Made by a program: the position numbers and the translations under genes. DNA of 33,228 nucleotides, taken from NCBI GenBank assembly GCA_022402525.1, contig JAKRSB010000022.1, forward strand, positions 1 to 33,228, given 5' to 3'. This document shows positions 17,607 through 26,019 of this stretch, piece by piece (position 1 is the stretch's first letter; each line of letters begins with the position of its first letter). The DNA comes from Thermosynechococcaceae cyanobacterium MS004 (GTDB taxonomy: Bacteria > Cyanobacteriota > Cyanobacteriia > Thermosynechococcales > Thermosynechococcaceae). The notes beneath the pieces were generated by a model. It was not told the origin of the DNA and made no database searches. It worked only from the letters and a program-made list of their open reading frames with translations.

Positions 17607-17689
17607 AGCAGAGATTCAGGAGCAGAGATCCAGAAGAAAAGATTCAGCAACAGAGATTCAGGAGAAAAGATTCAGGAGAAAAATTCAAG
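17607..17689. repeat. six-copy 14-bp tandem repeat upstream of hisC
   Basis: Units start at 17607, 17621, 17635, 17649, 17663 and 17677 (the last has 13 bases), with a consensus near AGMARAGATTCAGG. The array fills most of the spacer between the divergent mannosyltransferase gene and hisC. A purine-rich strand bias is obvious. It encodes no plausible protein. Confidence 0.85.
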
Positions 17690-17738
17690 ACCACCATCGC
17701 ACACACCAGTAGGCTTTCATTGAGTTTTCCAAACCACT

Positions 17739-18926
17739 ATGCTGCCATTTTTGAGGACGGATCTGACCCAGCTTAACGCCTACACCCCTCACCCTGAAGC
17801 CCCTGCGGATGCCCCTCAAACTCCTATAGTTCCTATAGATCGACTCGACACCAACGAATGCCCCTACGATTTACCAGAGGATCTGAAGCAAAAGCTGGCT
17901 TGGATTTATCAGCACCAGACTGAGGCCAATCGCTATCCTGACGGGTCTTATGCTGCGCTGAAGGCAGCGATCGCCGCCTACGTCACGGAGTCTTCGCAAG
18001 TCCCTGTTCAGGTGGGTGCAGCCCAAATTTCAGTTGGCAACGGGTCAGACGAACTCATTCGATCGCTCCTGATCGCCACCTGTCTTGGGGGACAAGGCTC
18101 CATTTTGGTCGCCAACCCCACGTTCTCGATGTACGGCATTTTAGCCCAGACCCTCGGTATTCCCGTGGTCAGCATTCCCCGTACAGAGTCCTTTGCCCTC
18201 AACTTAACTGCGGCCCAAGCCGCCTTGAATTCCGATGCTGATTCACCCTCCGTTCGCGCTGTGTTTGTGGTGCATCCCAACTCCCCCACCGGCAATGCCC
18301 TAACAGAAGCGGAGCTTCACTGGCTGCGCCAGCTACCGGACGCTGTGATGGTGGTCATTGATGAAGCCTACTTTGAATTTAGTCAGCACACCTTGGTCAG
18401 CGAACTTGCCGCCCACCCGAACTGGGTCATCCTGCGGACATTTTCCAAGGCGTTTCGACTGGCAGCCCATCGTGTGGGCTATGCGATCGCCCATCCTGCA
18501 CTGATTCAAGTGCTGGAAAAAGTGCGACTCCCTTACAACCTGCCCGCCTTTTCCCAAGCCGCCGCCCAGCTTGCCCTGACCCACCGCCACACCCTACTAC
18601 AAAGCGTACCGGAGCTTTTACAAGAGCGATCGCGCCTGTATGACGCCCTAAGGCAGCTAGAGGAACTCACTTTCTGGCCAAGCCAAGCCAACTTTATCTA
18701 TGGTCGCATGAGCAATCATCAGACCGCCTCTCAAAGTGAACTAGACAGCGCCCATGCTGCCCTAGGGCAGGGCCTAAAAAACCTGGGTACCTCCATCCGC
18801 ACAACGGGCGGCGGGCTGCGGATTACCGTCGGCTCTCCTGCCGAGAATGATCGAACGCTCCAGCGGCTCCAGCAGTATCTCAGCAGAGCTTTGCCTTCAG
18901 CTAGCAGCTTGTCCCGCAACCCATGA
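17739..18926 (+). CDS. hisC: histidinol-phosphate aminotransferase
   Basis: This 395-residue fold-type I PLP enzyme transfers the amino group from glutamate to imidazole acetol phosphate in histidine biosynthesis. The visible motifs are [11 protein letters not shown] (substrate region), [32 protein letters not shown] with the cofactor aspartate, and the PLP-binding Lys237 in [17 protein letters not shown]. The C-terminal [18 protein letters not shown] is typical of HisC. No other his gene is nearby, which is normal in cyanobacteria. Its stop codon lies inside a 15-bp tandem repeat. The final SSLSRNP residues may derive from that repeat. Confidence 0.94.
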   Translation: MLPFLRTDLTQLNAYTPHPEAPADAPQTPIVPIDRLDTNECPYDLPEDLKQKLAWIYQHQTEANRYPDGSYAALKAAIAAYVTESSQVPVQVGAAQISVGNGSDELIRSLLIATCLGGQGSILVANPTFSMYGILAQTLGIPVVSIPRTESFALNLTAAQAALNSDADSPSVRAVFVVHPNSPTGNALTEAELHWLRQLPDAVMVVIDEAYFEFSQHTLVSELAAHPNWVILRTFSKAFRLAAHRVGYAIAHPALIQVLEKVRLPYNLPAFSQAAAQLALTHRHTLLQSVPELLQERSRLYDALRQLEELTFWPSQANFIYGRMSNHQTASQSELDSAHAALGQGLKNLGTSIRTTGGGLRITVGSPAENDRTLQRLQQYLSRALPSASSLSRNP

Positions 18927-18960
18927 TGAGGCAACCCATGATGAGGCAACCCATTACGCA
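18916..18960. repeat. 15-bp tandem repeat spanning the hisC stop codon
   Basis: GCAACCCATGATGAG at 18916-18930 and 18931-18945 are identical, and 18946-18960 starts with the same nine bases. The first unit contains the hisC TGA stop, and the third overlaps the stop of the convergent acetyltransferase gene (18954-18956). Confidence 0.9.
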
Positions 18961-19544
18961 GAAGACGAACCATTCTGCAACCCCTGCACCTTGAGCGCGC
19001 TCTGCATTAGAGGTTTACGGAGCAGCAGCTCTTGGGGAGAACCCAAAAGCCTAGCCCAGATGGGGACATCATTGCGGTACGGATGATAGCCAACCCGCTT
19101 GTACAGCCGACGGGCCGACCGATTTTCTTCCTTGACGTGCAAATAAATTTCGTTGAATCCCCAGGTATTTGCCACCTGTTCGCAGGCAAGCAGCAGATGC
19201 TGTCCCACCCCCTGACGCCGAAAGGCCTTGGCCACCGCCAAGTTAGACACATAGGGAACCGTAGGATCTAGCAAGGACCAAGCCGTGAGGGGCTTGGCCG
19301 TCACTTCGACAGTGCCAACAAGAGTTGTCTCACCCTGCGCGCTGGACTGGAAGCCAACGAGGCAGGTATGTCGGGGCGTTTGGGTAAGGGCGCGGGTTTT
19401 GAGGTCTTGGTAGATTCCCATCCGAAAAATGGGCACAGCCCACCCTAGCCAGCTATCGTTGGCATAAAAGGAGTCGCTCAGCAGAGTTGCCACTCTTGCA
19501 ACATCGTCAATCTGGAGCCGACGCACAACAATCCGCTTTTCCAT
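18954..19544 (-). CDS. GNAT family N-acetyltransferase
   Basis: The protein has 196 residues from the ATG at 19544; the frame is open three codons further to a TTG. It has the Gcn5-related fold: VSNLAVAKAFRRQGVGQHLLLAC is the acetyl-CoA pyrophosphate-binding motif A (R-R-Q-G-V-G), and EIYLHVKEENRSARRLYKRVGY is motif B with the usual asparagine and tyrosine. This layout resembles RimI-like or chloroplast NSI-like acetyltransferases, but the substrate cannot be told. It lies 30 bases after the TPR gene on the same strand, so the two are probably cotranscribed. Confidence 0.85.
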   Translation of the reverse strand: MEKRIVVRRLQIDDVARVATLLSDSFYANDSWLGWAVPIFRMGIYQDLKTRALTQTPRHTCLVGFQSSAQGETTLVGTVEVTAKPLTAWSLLDPTVPYVSNLAVAKAFRRQGVGQHLLLACEQVANTWGFNEIYLHVKEENRSARRLYKRVGYHPYRNDVPIWARLLGSPQELLLRKPLMQSALKVQGLQNGSSSA

Positions 19545-19574
19545 CCATCGCAAGAGTTAGGGTGAGCGTAAACC

Positions 19575-20501
19575 TTAAGGCGCGGTAGGGCCTGGTCTAT
19601 TAGGACTAGGCGCTGGGTTGGGCGGGGATGCGATCGCGGGAGCCATATCTGCGGACTGTGCCAGGGTATCTCGAACCTTGGGCGTTGCCAGAATGACTTT
19701 GGTATCGGCAATGAGCCGATCACCCCACAGGTTTTCTTGTAAAAATGCAACTTCACCATAGCGCCGATCTGCGGTCAAAGCCGAGGCTGCCAACTCAAGC
19801 CCCTGTTCTTTTTGACCCTGGGTATAAAGCGCTACTGCCATGGCTAGCTTAGCTTCTGTGGCCGCCTTTTCATCAACAGCGATCGCTGCCTTCCAGTTTT
19901 GGATAGCGTCATTCACCTTGCCCTGCTCGTAATGCACTAGTCCAATATTGTTCAGCGCGGGCCAAAACTTTTGGTCTTTTGCTACAGCCTTCCGGTAGGC
20001 CGCGATCGCCTCATTAAAGCGATTGAGTTTTAAGTAGGTATTCCCCAGATCAAACAGCGCTTCCGTCACGTCCGGCTTCAGTTTCAGACCAGCCAGTAGA
20101 ACCCGCTCTGCTGCCGTATAGTTTGCCTTCCGAAAATAGGCAGAACCCAAGCTAAAGTGCACCCCTGGATTTTTAGGGTTAATGGTCAAGGCCCTTTCTA
20201 AAGCTTGGATGCCCAAGTCCAGCTTGTCAGTGCTGAGATAAAGCCCCCCCAACAGCGCCCAAGCTTCTTCTGTCTTGGGGACAAGCTGAGTCGCCAGCTT
20301 TGCGCGAGCCAAGGCTGGCTCAAACTGCTGAAACTGGGCAAGCTGAAGGGCTTCTCGCAAAAGCGCCAAACCCGTCTGCTGTAGCTGCTTTGCATCGGGG
20401 GCAACCGTATGGGGGACAAGAACTTGACCTTGCGCCAAGGGAGCCACACCCACTACGCCGCAAAGCATACAGAGAGAGAGCAGGGTTAAACGATGAAGCA
20501 C
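19575..20501 (-). CDS. secreted or periplasmic TPR-repeat protein
   Basis: The protein has 308 residues from a GTG start preceded by AAGG. Residues 1-25 form a signal peptide ending near GVAPLAQGQ. Residues about 40-230 contain five to six tetratricopeptide repeats, with the W/L/G/Y/A/F/A/P pattern visible in AWALLGGLYLSTDKLDLGIQ and ALFDLGNTYLKLNRFNEAIA. The C-terminus is a proline-rich tail (SPPNPAPSPNRPGPTAP). TPR proteins act as assembly scaffolds; the partner is unknown. It is probably in an operon with the acetyltransferase. Confidence 0.88.
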   Translation of the reverse strand: MLHRLTLLSLCMLCGVVGVAPLAQGQVLVPHTVAPDAKQLQQTGLALLREALQLAQFQQFEPALARAKLATQLVPKTEEAWALLGGLYLSTDKLDLGIQALERALTINPKNPGVHFSLGSAYFRKANYTAAERVLLAGLKLKPDVTEALFDLGNTYLKLNRFNEAIAAYRKAVAKDQKFWPALNNIGLVHYEQGKVNDAIQNWKAAIAVDEKAATEAKLAMAVALYTQGQKEQGLELAASALTADRRYGEVAFLQENLWGDRLIADTKVILATPKVRDTLAQSADMAPAIASPPNPAPSPNRPGPTAP

Positions 20502-20550
20502 AATACTTGCCTTAAAAAGATTAAAGAGCTTACTAGCTAGCTTAGCTTAG

Positions 20551-20584
20551 ATTCCCGATGCCGCATTATTCCCGATGCTGCATT
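20551..20584. repeat. 17-bp tandem pair
   Basis: ATTCCCGATGCYGCATT is present at 20551-20567 and 20568-20584 with one mismatch. Confidence 0.85.
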
Positions 20585-20778
20585 ATGCTGTCCCTAGCAT
20601 TATCCAGCGCATAGTCTACGGAAACCGTTCAATCAGTGTTCAGTCAGCCCGTGCAGTCAATCCATTCGGTCAATCTGCAAAGACTCAACGATCTGTATGG
20701 ACAATCTATATGGAATATAGACATGGAGTATAGACAACGACTTACGGAACTACGGTGTACGTGACGCGGCTCAGGAAA

Positions 20779-20866
20779 TCTTCTAAGCCAAGTCTTCTAA
20801 GCCAAGATGAAGCGCTAGGGGAATAAACTCCTAGGCGATTCTCCTAGACAATTTTTCCAGACGATT
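20779..20866. repeat. 14-bp perfect pair and decayed 13-14-bp series
   Basis: TCTTCTAAGCCAAG is perfectly duplicated at 20779-20792 and 20793-20806. A separate series of CTCCTAGRCRATT variants occupies 20828-20866 in three units. Confidence 0.75.
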
Positions 20867-21000
20867 CCACCCCAAAATAGGTTTCACGAAACGGCAAGGT
20901 TGCTACAGTAGAAGCTGGGTTTAGACCAAACCATCTGCCCCTACCTTTAGTTTCAAGTCATTCAGCTCCAAAACATCCACTTCACTTAGGCAACAGCACC

Positions 21001-21186
21001 ATGGATCGACAAACGGCACAAACTTGGCTGACGACCCTTGAAACCAAGCGTGACCTCTTGGTTCGCTTACTCGAACAGCCCGATCTCGGTACACTCAGAA
21101 TTGACGTCAACCAGGCGCTGGAAGAATTAGATGACCTCATTGTGGAGTTTCAGCGGACGTTCCCCCCTGAACCCTTATTTTCTTGA
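21001..21186 (+). CDS. small hypothetical protein, 61 residues
   Basis: The protein is mostly helical and acidic, beginning MDRQTAQTWLTTLETKRD and ending in QALEELDDLIVEFQRTFPPEPLFS. Codon use looks like that of its neighbours, and the composition (an amphipathic helix pair with an E-E-L-D-D-L core) resembles small conserved cyanobacterial proteins of unknown function, from memory and not from a search. No domain name can be given. The last codons and the stop are part of a 16-bp tandem array that continues past the gene. Confidence 0.65.
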   Translation: MDRQTAQTWLTTLETKRDLLVRLLEQPDLGTLRIDVNQALEELDDLIVEFQRTFPPEPLFS

Positions 21187-21261
21187 ACCCCTATTTTCTT
21201 GAAGCCCTATTTGCTTGAACCCCTCTTATCCTGAAACCCTATTGCCCTGAAGCCTTATTTT
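21166..21261. repeat. six-copy 16-bp tandem repeat starting inside the 61-residue ORF
   Basis: Units begin at 21166, 21182, 21198, 21214, 21230 and 21246, with a consensus near CYTGAACCCCTATTTT. The first unit encodes the last residues of the ORF, and its TGA stop lies at the start of unit two, so the array appears to have grown outward from the gene end. Confidence 0.9.
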
Positions 21262-21313
21262 GCAGCCTCATTTCAAGCGCTCTTAAAGTTTGGGAACAGC
21301 TTTCAAGCGTAAT

Positions 21314-21352
21314 CTTCAAGGGCGCGCTTCAAGAGCAAGCTTCAAGGGCAAG
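21314..21352. repeat. 13-bp triple repeat over the DUF815 ATPase stop codon
   Basis: Units CTTCAAGGGCGCG, CTTCAAGAGCAAG and CTTCAAGGGCAAG occupy 21314-21326, 21327-21339 and 21340-21352. The ATPase stop (complement of 21329-21331) is in the middle unit. Confidence 0.88.
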
Positions 21353-22696
21353 CTGCGCCCTGAGATGGTCGATAAACTGGCGAGCGGTACGACCTGAGCG
21401 CACATTATGTCGAACGGCCCACTGTAGAGCTTGGTAAGTCAAGTCTTCGTCAGAAACCTTGATCGCAAAGCGCTGGGCATACCCTCGCACAATCTGAAGG
21501 TAGGTATCTTGGTTCGCAGGCTCAAAGGTCAGGGTAAGGCCAAAGCGATCGCTCAGGGAAAGTTTTTCCTGCACCGTATCCCAGGAATGCACCTCATCAG
21601 CCTCACTCATGGAAGGGCGATCGCCAAAAAATTCACGAATCAGGTGCCGACGGTTTGACGTTGCATAGACAACCACGTTCTGAGGCCGAGCCGCTAGGGT
21701 GCCTTCTAGCACCACCTTGAGCGCTTTATAGTTTTCCTCATCTTCCTCAAAGGACAGGTCATCCACAAAAATCACAAACTTAAGGGATGAATGCCTCAGC
21801 GACTCAACCACTTGGGGCAGGTGAATCATGTCGGCTTTGCTCAGTTCAATCAAACGCAACCCGCGATCGCCATATTCCGTCAGGAGCGACTTCACTAGAG
21901 CAGATTTGCCAGACCCTCGACTGCCGTAAAGCAGAATATTAAGTGCGGCATGGCCAGCCAGCAGCGCTTCTGTATTCATCTGAAGGGTCGTCCGCTGCGC
22001 TTCATAGCCGATTAAATCCGCCATCTGAATCGACTCAGGATGCTCAATGCCCTCTAGCGTGTTCCCGCGCCACCGCAGGGCAAGGTACCGAGAAAACAGC
22101 CCCACACCCCGCTGCCGATAGTGAATCGCCAAGTCGGGTAGTGCTGCTGACCACTCCGCAAATGGGGAGAAGTCAAACCCCACCAAAGACGGTTCTCTAT
22201 TTGACCGCTGGGGAGACGATAGGATCTGTCGCCCAGCCTCTAGGGGCAGCGGCAAATTTAGGCTGGCTTGCTCAGCGAGCGCTGCTTGGATTACGGTTAT
22301 GCCCTCTGTCGCCCACTGCTGCAATATCCTCAAATCATGCTGTGCAGCAGCCATGAGCGTGGGTGAGACTGCATCCAGCTCTGTCCTTTGCAGGGCCTGC
22401 GTTAAAGGATTATCTGCCGCCAGAATGCGCTGCTCAATCCAGGCTTGCCAGCTTGGACTCGGCGCGATCGCCGCAAACCATGCCCCATAAGCGTTCAGCA
22501 AGTCACCTTCGCTGCGGCTAGATTCTGTACTGACCGGGCTACCTGCTTCGGACTCAAGCTGCCCCATGACCTTGAGCAAAGCTAAAAAGGCTTGGCTAGC
22601 TTCTTCATCTAGAATGGCGCGGTACACCAGCAAGGAACGCGCCCACTTAATAAGCTGCTTAAGCTGAATAGACCAGGAAAAAGAAGATTTGCTCAT
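21329..22696 (-). CDS. DUF815 family AAA-type ATPase
   Basis: The protein has 455 residues. A long helical N-terminal half of uncertain role precedes an AAA+ core with Walker A YGSRGSGKS ending at residue 265 and Walker B KFVIFVDDLSFEEDE at 306-320. A sensor-like VVYATSNRRHLI, and RFGLTLTFEPANQDTYLQIV near the C-terminus, are both typical of DUF815 proteins. The family is widespread and its physiological role is poorly defined. It is divergent from crtD, with a 172-base shared upstream region. Confidence 0.88.
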   Translation of the reverse strand: MSKSSFSWSIQLKQLIKWARSLLVYRAILDEEASQAFLALLKVMGQLESEAGSPVSTESSRSEGDLLNAYGAWFAAIAPSPSWQAWIEQRILAADNPLTQALQRTELDAVSPTLMAAAQHDLRILQQWATEGITVIQAALAEQASLNLPLPLEAGRQILSSPQRSNREPSLVGFDFSPFAEWSAALPDLAIHYRQRGVGLFSRYLALRWRGNTLEGIEHPESIQMADLIGYEAQRTTLQMNTEALLAGHAALNILLYGSRGSGKSALVKSLLTEYGDRGLRLIELSKADMIHLPQVVESLRHSSLKFVIFVDDLSFEEDEENYKALKVVLEGTLAARPQNVVVYATSNRRHLIREFFGDRPSMSEADEVHSWDTVQEKLSLSDRFGLTLTFEPANQDTYLQIVRGYAQRFAIKVSDEDLTYQALQWAVRHNVRSGRTARQFIDHLRAQLALEACS

Positions 22697-22725
22697 GGGC
22701 TGGGCTTATCAAGATCAATGTTTTG

Positions 22726-22770
22726 AATTGGATGCCACTAAATTGGATGGCTCTGAATTGGATAGCTCTG
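22726..22770. repeat. 15-bp triple repeat between the ATPase gene and crtD
   Basis: AATTGGATGCCACTA, AATTGGATGGCTCTG and AATTGGATAGCTCTG follow one another at 22726-22740, 22741-22755 and 22756-22770, in the divergent promoter region. A further decayed copy may follow. Confidence 0.85.
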
Positions 22771-22868
22771 ATATAGATCGTGCCGAGCTTTCCACCCCAC
22801 TGGGCTGAAGTCGCCTCGCAGCAGCTCATCTGCTAGACTAAAGAATATTAAGTTATGTAACAAAGCCC

Positions 22869-24416
22869 GTGTCGTCCCTCTCATCTTTGCCTTTGAATAT
22901 CGAGCAAGTCGCCGGAAAGCGCATTGCGGTCATTGGCGGCGGGATTGGCGGATTGACAGCGGCGGCCCTACTAGCGCGGCAGGGACACTCGGTCACATTG
23001 TACGAGCAAGCGTCGGTCTTGGGTGGATGTGCCTCAACCTTTCAGCGACGGGGGTTTATCTTTGACGTGGGGGCAACCCAGGTTGCAGGACTAGAGCCAG
23101 GCGGTATCCACCACCGTATTTTTCAGTTTCTCGACCTAGAGCTTCCAGAGGCAACGCCCTGTGATCCTTCCTGTGCGGTTTTTCTGCCCAGAGAAACGAT
23201 GCCTATTAACGTCTGGAGGGATCCGATCCGGTGGCAGCAGGAGCGTCAGGCTCAATTCCCCGGCAGCGAACCCTTTTGGCAATTTCTCCAGCAGCTTTTT
23301 CAGGCGAACTGGGCGTTTCAGGCCAGAGATCCAATTATTCCACCCCGCAACCTCTGGGATGCTTGGCAAGCGGTTCAGGCGCTGCGTCCTGGAACCCTGG
23401 TTACGGCACCCCATATTTTTTCAACGGTGAATGATGCGCTTCGAGTCTATGGGCTAGACAGCGATCGCCGTCTCAAAACTTTTTTAGATCTTCAGCTTAA
23501 GCTGTATTCCCAGGTGGATGCGACGGAAACCGCCCTGCTCTACGCGGCAACAGCGTTGGGCGTCTCTCAAGCGCCCCAGGGGCTATCTCACCTGCACGGC
23601 AGTATGCAAAGCCTAAGCGATCGCCTCGTGAGCGCATTCCAGCGGGATGGCGGAGTGCTGCGGATGCGCCATCGCGTTACTCGTATTCAGGTAAAGGAGG
23701 GCAAGCGGCGCTACGGGACAGCCACAGGCGTCACCGTCACAAACCTCAAAACAGGCGACGCCCAGTTTGACCCAGCAGATCACGTCGTTGCGAACGTCAC
23801 GGTGCAGGATCTGGTCAATCTCCTGGGGAAAGATGCACCCGCAGGCTACGCTCGACGGGTTGAAAAACTGCCCCCTGGATCGGGTGCTTTTGTCGTGTAC
23901 CTGGGGGTTGAAGCCGAGGCACTACCCTCCGACTGTCCCCCCCACCTCCAGTTTTTGTACGACTATGACGGCCCGATTGGGGAAAACAACTCGCTGTTTG
24001 TTTCCGTCAGCCGACCCGGAGACGGGCGCGCCCCAGTAGACAAGGCAACCATTATTGCCTCATCCTTTACCGATCTTCAGCCCTGGAACCGCCCTGAAGG
24101 CTATGCAACTCTCAAAGCAGCCTATACCCAAAGCGCGATCGCCCGTCTAGGCCAGTACTTTACTCTAAATGACCGCACCCTCATACACCAAGAAAGCGCC
24201 ACCCCAAAAACCTTTGCGCACTTTACAGGACGCGACCTCGGTAGAGTAGGCGGTATTGGACAGCGCATCCAAACCTTTGGCCCCTTTGGACTGGCAACCC
24301 GCACCCCCCTTGCCGGACTCTGGCTCGTGGGAGATTCCGTGCATCCTGGAGAAGGTACGGCAGGGGTGAGCTATTCAGCCCTGGCCATTGCTCAACAAAT
24401 TCAGGCCCAGAGCTAG
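22869..24416 (+). CDS. crtD: carotenoid C-3',4' desaturase / phytoene-desaturase-family FAD protein
   Basis: The 515-residue protein has the dinucleotide-binding motif VIGGGIGGLTAA at 21-32 with the ribose-binding Glu46, followed by LGGCAS and FDVGATQ, and the C-terminal FAD motif LWLVGDSVHPGEGTAGVSYS. This pattern and the VAGLEPGG...DPSCAVFLPRE segment resemble cyanobacterial CrtD, which desaturates the myxol end on the way to myxoxanthophyll-type glycosides, more than CrtH/CrtP/CrtQ. The start is a GTG without a clear ribosome-binding site; a TTG a few codons later is also possible. It is a probable thylakoid or cytoplasmic membrane peripheral enzyme. The assignment to CrtD over other family members is moderate. 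Confidence 0.82.
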   Translation: MSSLSSLPLNIEQVAGKRIAVIGGGIGGLTAAALLARQGHSVTLYEQASVLGGCASTFQRRGFIFDVGATQVAGLEPGGIHHRIFQFLDLELPEATPCDPSCAVFLPRETMPINVWRDPIRWQQERQAQFPGSEPFWQFLQQLFQANWAFQARDPIIPPRNLWDAWQAVQALRPGTLVTAPHIFSTVNDALRVYGLDSDRRLKTFLDLQLKLYSQVDATETALLYAATALGVSQAPQGLSHLHGSMQSLSDRLVSAFQRDGGVLRMRHRVTRIQVKEGKRRYGTATGVTVTNLKTGDAQFDPADHVVANVTVQDLVNLLGKDAPAGYARRVEKLPPGSGAFVVYLGVEAEALPSDCPPHLQFLYDYDGPIGENNSLFVSVSRPGDGRAPVDKATIIASSFTDLQPWNRPEGYATLKAAYTQSAIARLGQYFTLNDRTLIHQESATPKTFAHFTGRDLGRVGGIGQRIQTFGPFGLATRTPLAGLWLVGDSVHPGEGTAGVSYSALAIAQQIQAQS

Positions 24417-24777
24417 CGCTCCTAACTCTGTTTCTCTTTAATCTGTCTCTCTTTAACCTGTCTCTCTATTAATGTCTCTCTATTAATTTGTTTCTTTAAA
24501 AAGTTCTCTATTCAGTCTGGAAATCAGCTCATACTGTAAACCAGCTAAATCAGCTCACACAGATGCCAAATAAAGATGCCAAAAACCTGCAATGATTCAA
24601 GCAACCAGCGATACAATGCATTGCGGTAGTTTAGGCGAGTCTGAATTTTAGGCGAACCGGATAAAACCTATCAGGTTAAGCAAAAAGCTGGGGGCTAGAC
24701 AATGCATCAGGGCCGTTGATTCAGGGTGATCGGTTCAGGGCTGTAGGTGAAGAGTTGTAGGTGAAGGGTTGTAGAGC
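24417..24777. other. 361-bp spacer between crtD and ftsQ
   Basis: No gene is seen. It contains the pyrimidine-rich 15-bp array at 24428-24486, repeated words CAGCTAAATCAGCTCA and GATGCCAAA near 24540-24590, TTTTAGGCGA twice near 24645, and a 14-bp series at 24740-24780 that runs into the ftsQ start codon. There is no clear terminator. Confidence 0.55.
24428..24486. repeat. 15-bp CT-rich tandem repeat after crtD
   Basis: Units at 24428-24442, 24443-24457 and 24458-24472 follow CTGTYTCTCTWTWAN, then a 14-base unit at 24473-24486 and a decayed TTTGTTTCTTTAAA. The top strand is almost free of G apart from one per unit. Confidence 0.85.
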
Positions 24778-24780
24778 ATG
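24740..24780. repeat. 14-bp repeat running into the ftsQ start codon
   Basis: GCTGTAGGTGAAGA (24740-24753) and GTTGTAGGTGAAGG (24754-24767) are followed by GTTGTAGAGCATG, which includes the ATG of ftsQ at 24778. GGTGAAGG may also act as a distant ribosome-binding site. Confidence 0.75.
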
Positions 24781-25734
24781 GCGGATACCTACTCAGATAC
24801 CAACGTTGTTTCGATTTTAGATCGCCGCAAACAGCTCAAGCAGCAGCGGCGATCGCAGTTTCTACAGTCCTTCTGGCGCACCTTTGCCATTCTCAGCGGT
24901 GCCATCAGCCTAGGATGGCTTTTCAGTCGACCCGAATGGAAAATTCAGCAGGCCAACCAGGTTCAAATTGTTGGCAACCGCCAGATTTCTGCCCAAGCCC
25001 TAGAGACTTTTCTGCCCCTATCCTTTCCCACCTCCTTGCTGCGCATTAACCCGACCGCTCTGCGGACAGCCCTAGAGCAGCACACCCACGTCGATCAGGT
25101 GTGGGTCACGCGACAGCTCTTCCCACCCCGTGTCGTCATTAAGGTCAAAGAGCGTCCCCCGGTTGCCCTCACACCCTGTCCGGGCTGCGTCTTTGTCGCC
25201 CAGGGAGCTAGCCAGAAAAATGCCCAGCTCATTACCCTCGGCCCCGCCGACCTTTGGCTGTTGGATAGTCAAGGTATTCCGCTCCCCTACACAAGCTATC
25301 CAAGCCGTCAGCAAGGAAGTAAGATGCCTAAACTCTCAGTGGCAAGCTACCTCAAGCCGCTTTCGGCAGAAACCGTTAAACAGCTTCAGGCGAAGCTTCC
25401 CAAGGGGCAAAGCAATTTTGTCGAAATAGACCCCGCAATTCAGGCCCATTGGAAAAGCCTCTACAGTATCGTGAGTCAGAGCCCCGTCAAAATTCAAGAA
25501 GTCAGCTGGCAAAACCCAGAAAATTTGCAGCTTAAAACTGAGTTTGGACTCGTTCGCCTCGGCCCCTATAGCCCTAAATTTGCAGAACAGCTCCAGGCCC
25601 TCGACCAAATGCGATCGCTCCCGCAGCGCCTAAATTTACAAAAGATCAGGTCTATCGATCTTCTAGAGCCTAAAAAACCCGTAATCGAGCTAAATCAGCC
25701 CATTCAGCAGCCAACGCCCACAGCATCTCCCTAG
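24778..25734 (+). CDS. ftsQ: cell division protein FtsQ/DivIB (POTRA domain)
   Basis: The 318-residue bitopic membrane protein has a basic cytoplasmic N-terminus (DRRKQLKQQRRSQ), one membrane helix at about 33-50 and a POTRA domain at about 60-127 (VQIVGNRQISAQALETFL...VVIKVKERPPVA). The FtsQ beta domain follows, with the family's VDQVWVTRQLFPPRVVIKV signature. A short proline/threonine-rich C-terminus ends the protein. It joins early and late divisome proteins. Its place directly before ftsZ is the usual cyanobacterial division-gene arrangement. Confidence 0.93.
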   Translation: MADTYSDTNVVSILDRRKQLKQQRRSQFLQSFWRTFAILSGAISLGWLFSRPEWKIQQANQVQIVGNRQISAQALETFLPLSFPTSLLRINPTALRTALEQHTHVDQVWVTRQLFPPRVVIKVKERPPVALTPCPGCVFVAQGASQKNAQLITLGPADLWLLDSQGIPLPYTSYPSRQQGSKMPKLSVASYLKPLSAETVKQLQAKLPKGQSNFVEIDPAIQAHWKSLYSIVSQSPVKIQEVSWQNPENLQLKTEFGLVRLGPYSPKFAEQLQALDQMRSLPQRLNLQKIRSIDLLEPKKPVIELNQPIQQPTPTASP

Positions 25735-25839
25735 AGATAGGGGTTTACTCAACGTTTTAAGCTGTTTTTTCTCATAAGCTAAACCTTAAGCCCCTCTCCA
25801 CAAATTTACATCTTTTGATCAATGGCTCAGAACGATTAA

Positions 25840-25868
25840 TTGGTTTTCACCCAAACTTGCCCTATAGT
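25840..25868 (+). promoter_or_regulatory. candidate sigma-70-type promoter for ftsZ
   Basis: TTGGTT at 25840-25845 and TATAGT at 25863-25868 are separated by 17 bases, about 140 bases before the ftsZ start. The -10 box matches five of six consensus positions, the -35 box only partly. It fits a separate ftsZ promoter after ftsQ. Confidence 0.35.
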
Positions 25869-25977
25869 TGAGTTACCGAAATGGCTTAAATCTAAATAGC
25901 CTAGATTTAGGAGAATCTGAATCTGGATTTTATTGAACTTCAATAAATCTCTCCGGCTACCCCGCCTAAAACGCCTG

Positions 25978-26019
25978 AATCTTACGCCACTCAATTCTTA
26001 CGCCAGCCAATGACGCCAG
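25978..26019. repeat. 15-16-bp repeat running into the ftsZ start codon
   Basis: AATCTTACGCCACTC (25978-25992) and AATTCTTACGCCAGCC (25993-26008) are followed by AATGACGCCAG, which contains the ftsZ ATG at 26010. No separate ribosome-binding site is visible. Confidence 0.7.

Larger units (their letters stand above)
20502..21000. other. 499-bp spacer without genes, rich in short repeats
   Basis: No credible ORF or RNA gene is seen. Three or more private repeat pairs are present: a 17-mer at 20551-20584, a perfect 14-mer pair at 20779-20806, and a decayed 13-14-mer series at 20828-20866. Loose repeats of GGTCAATC/CAGTCA and ATATAGAC words occur at 20630-20745. It contains the divergent promoters for the TPR gene and the 61-residue ORF. 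Confidence 0.6.

Noticed and set aside
17531-17776. An 81-codon ORF before hisC
   Set aside because: Most of it is translation of the 14-bp repeat array, it overlaps the hisC start and its low-complexity R/K/E/Q content has no family look.
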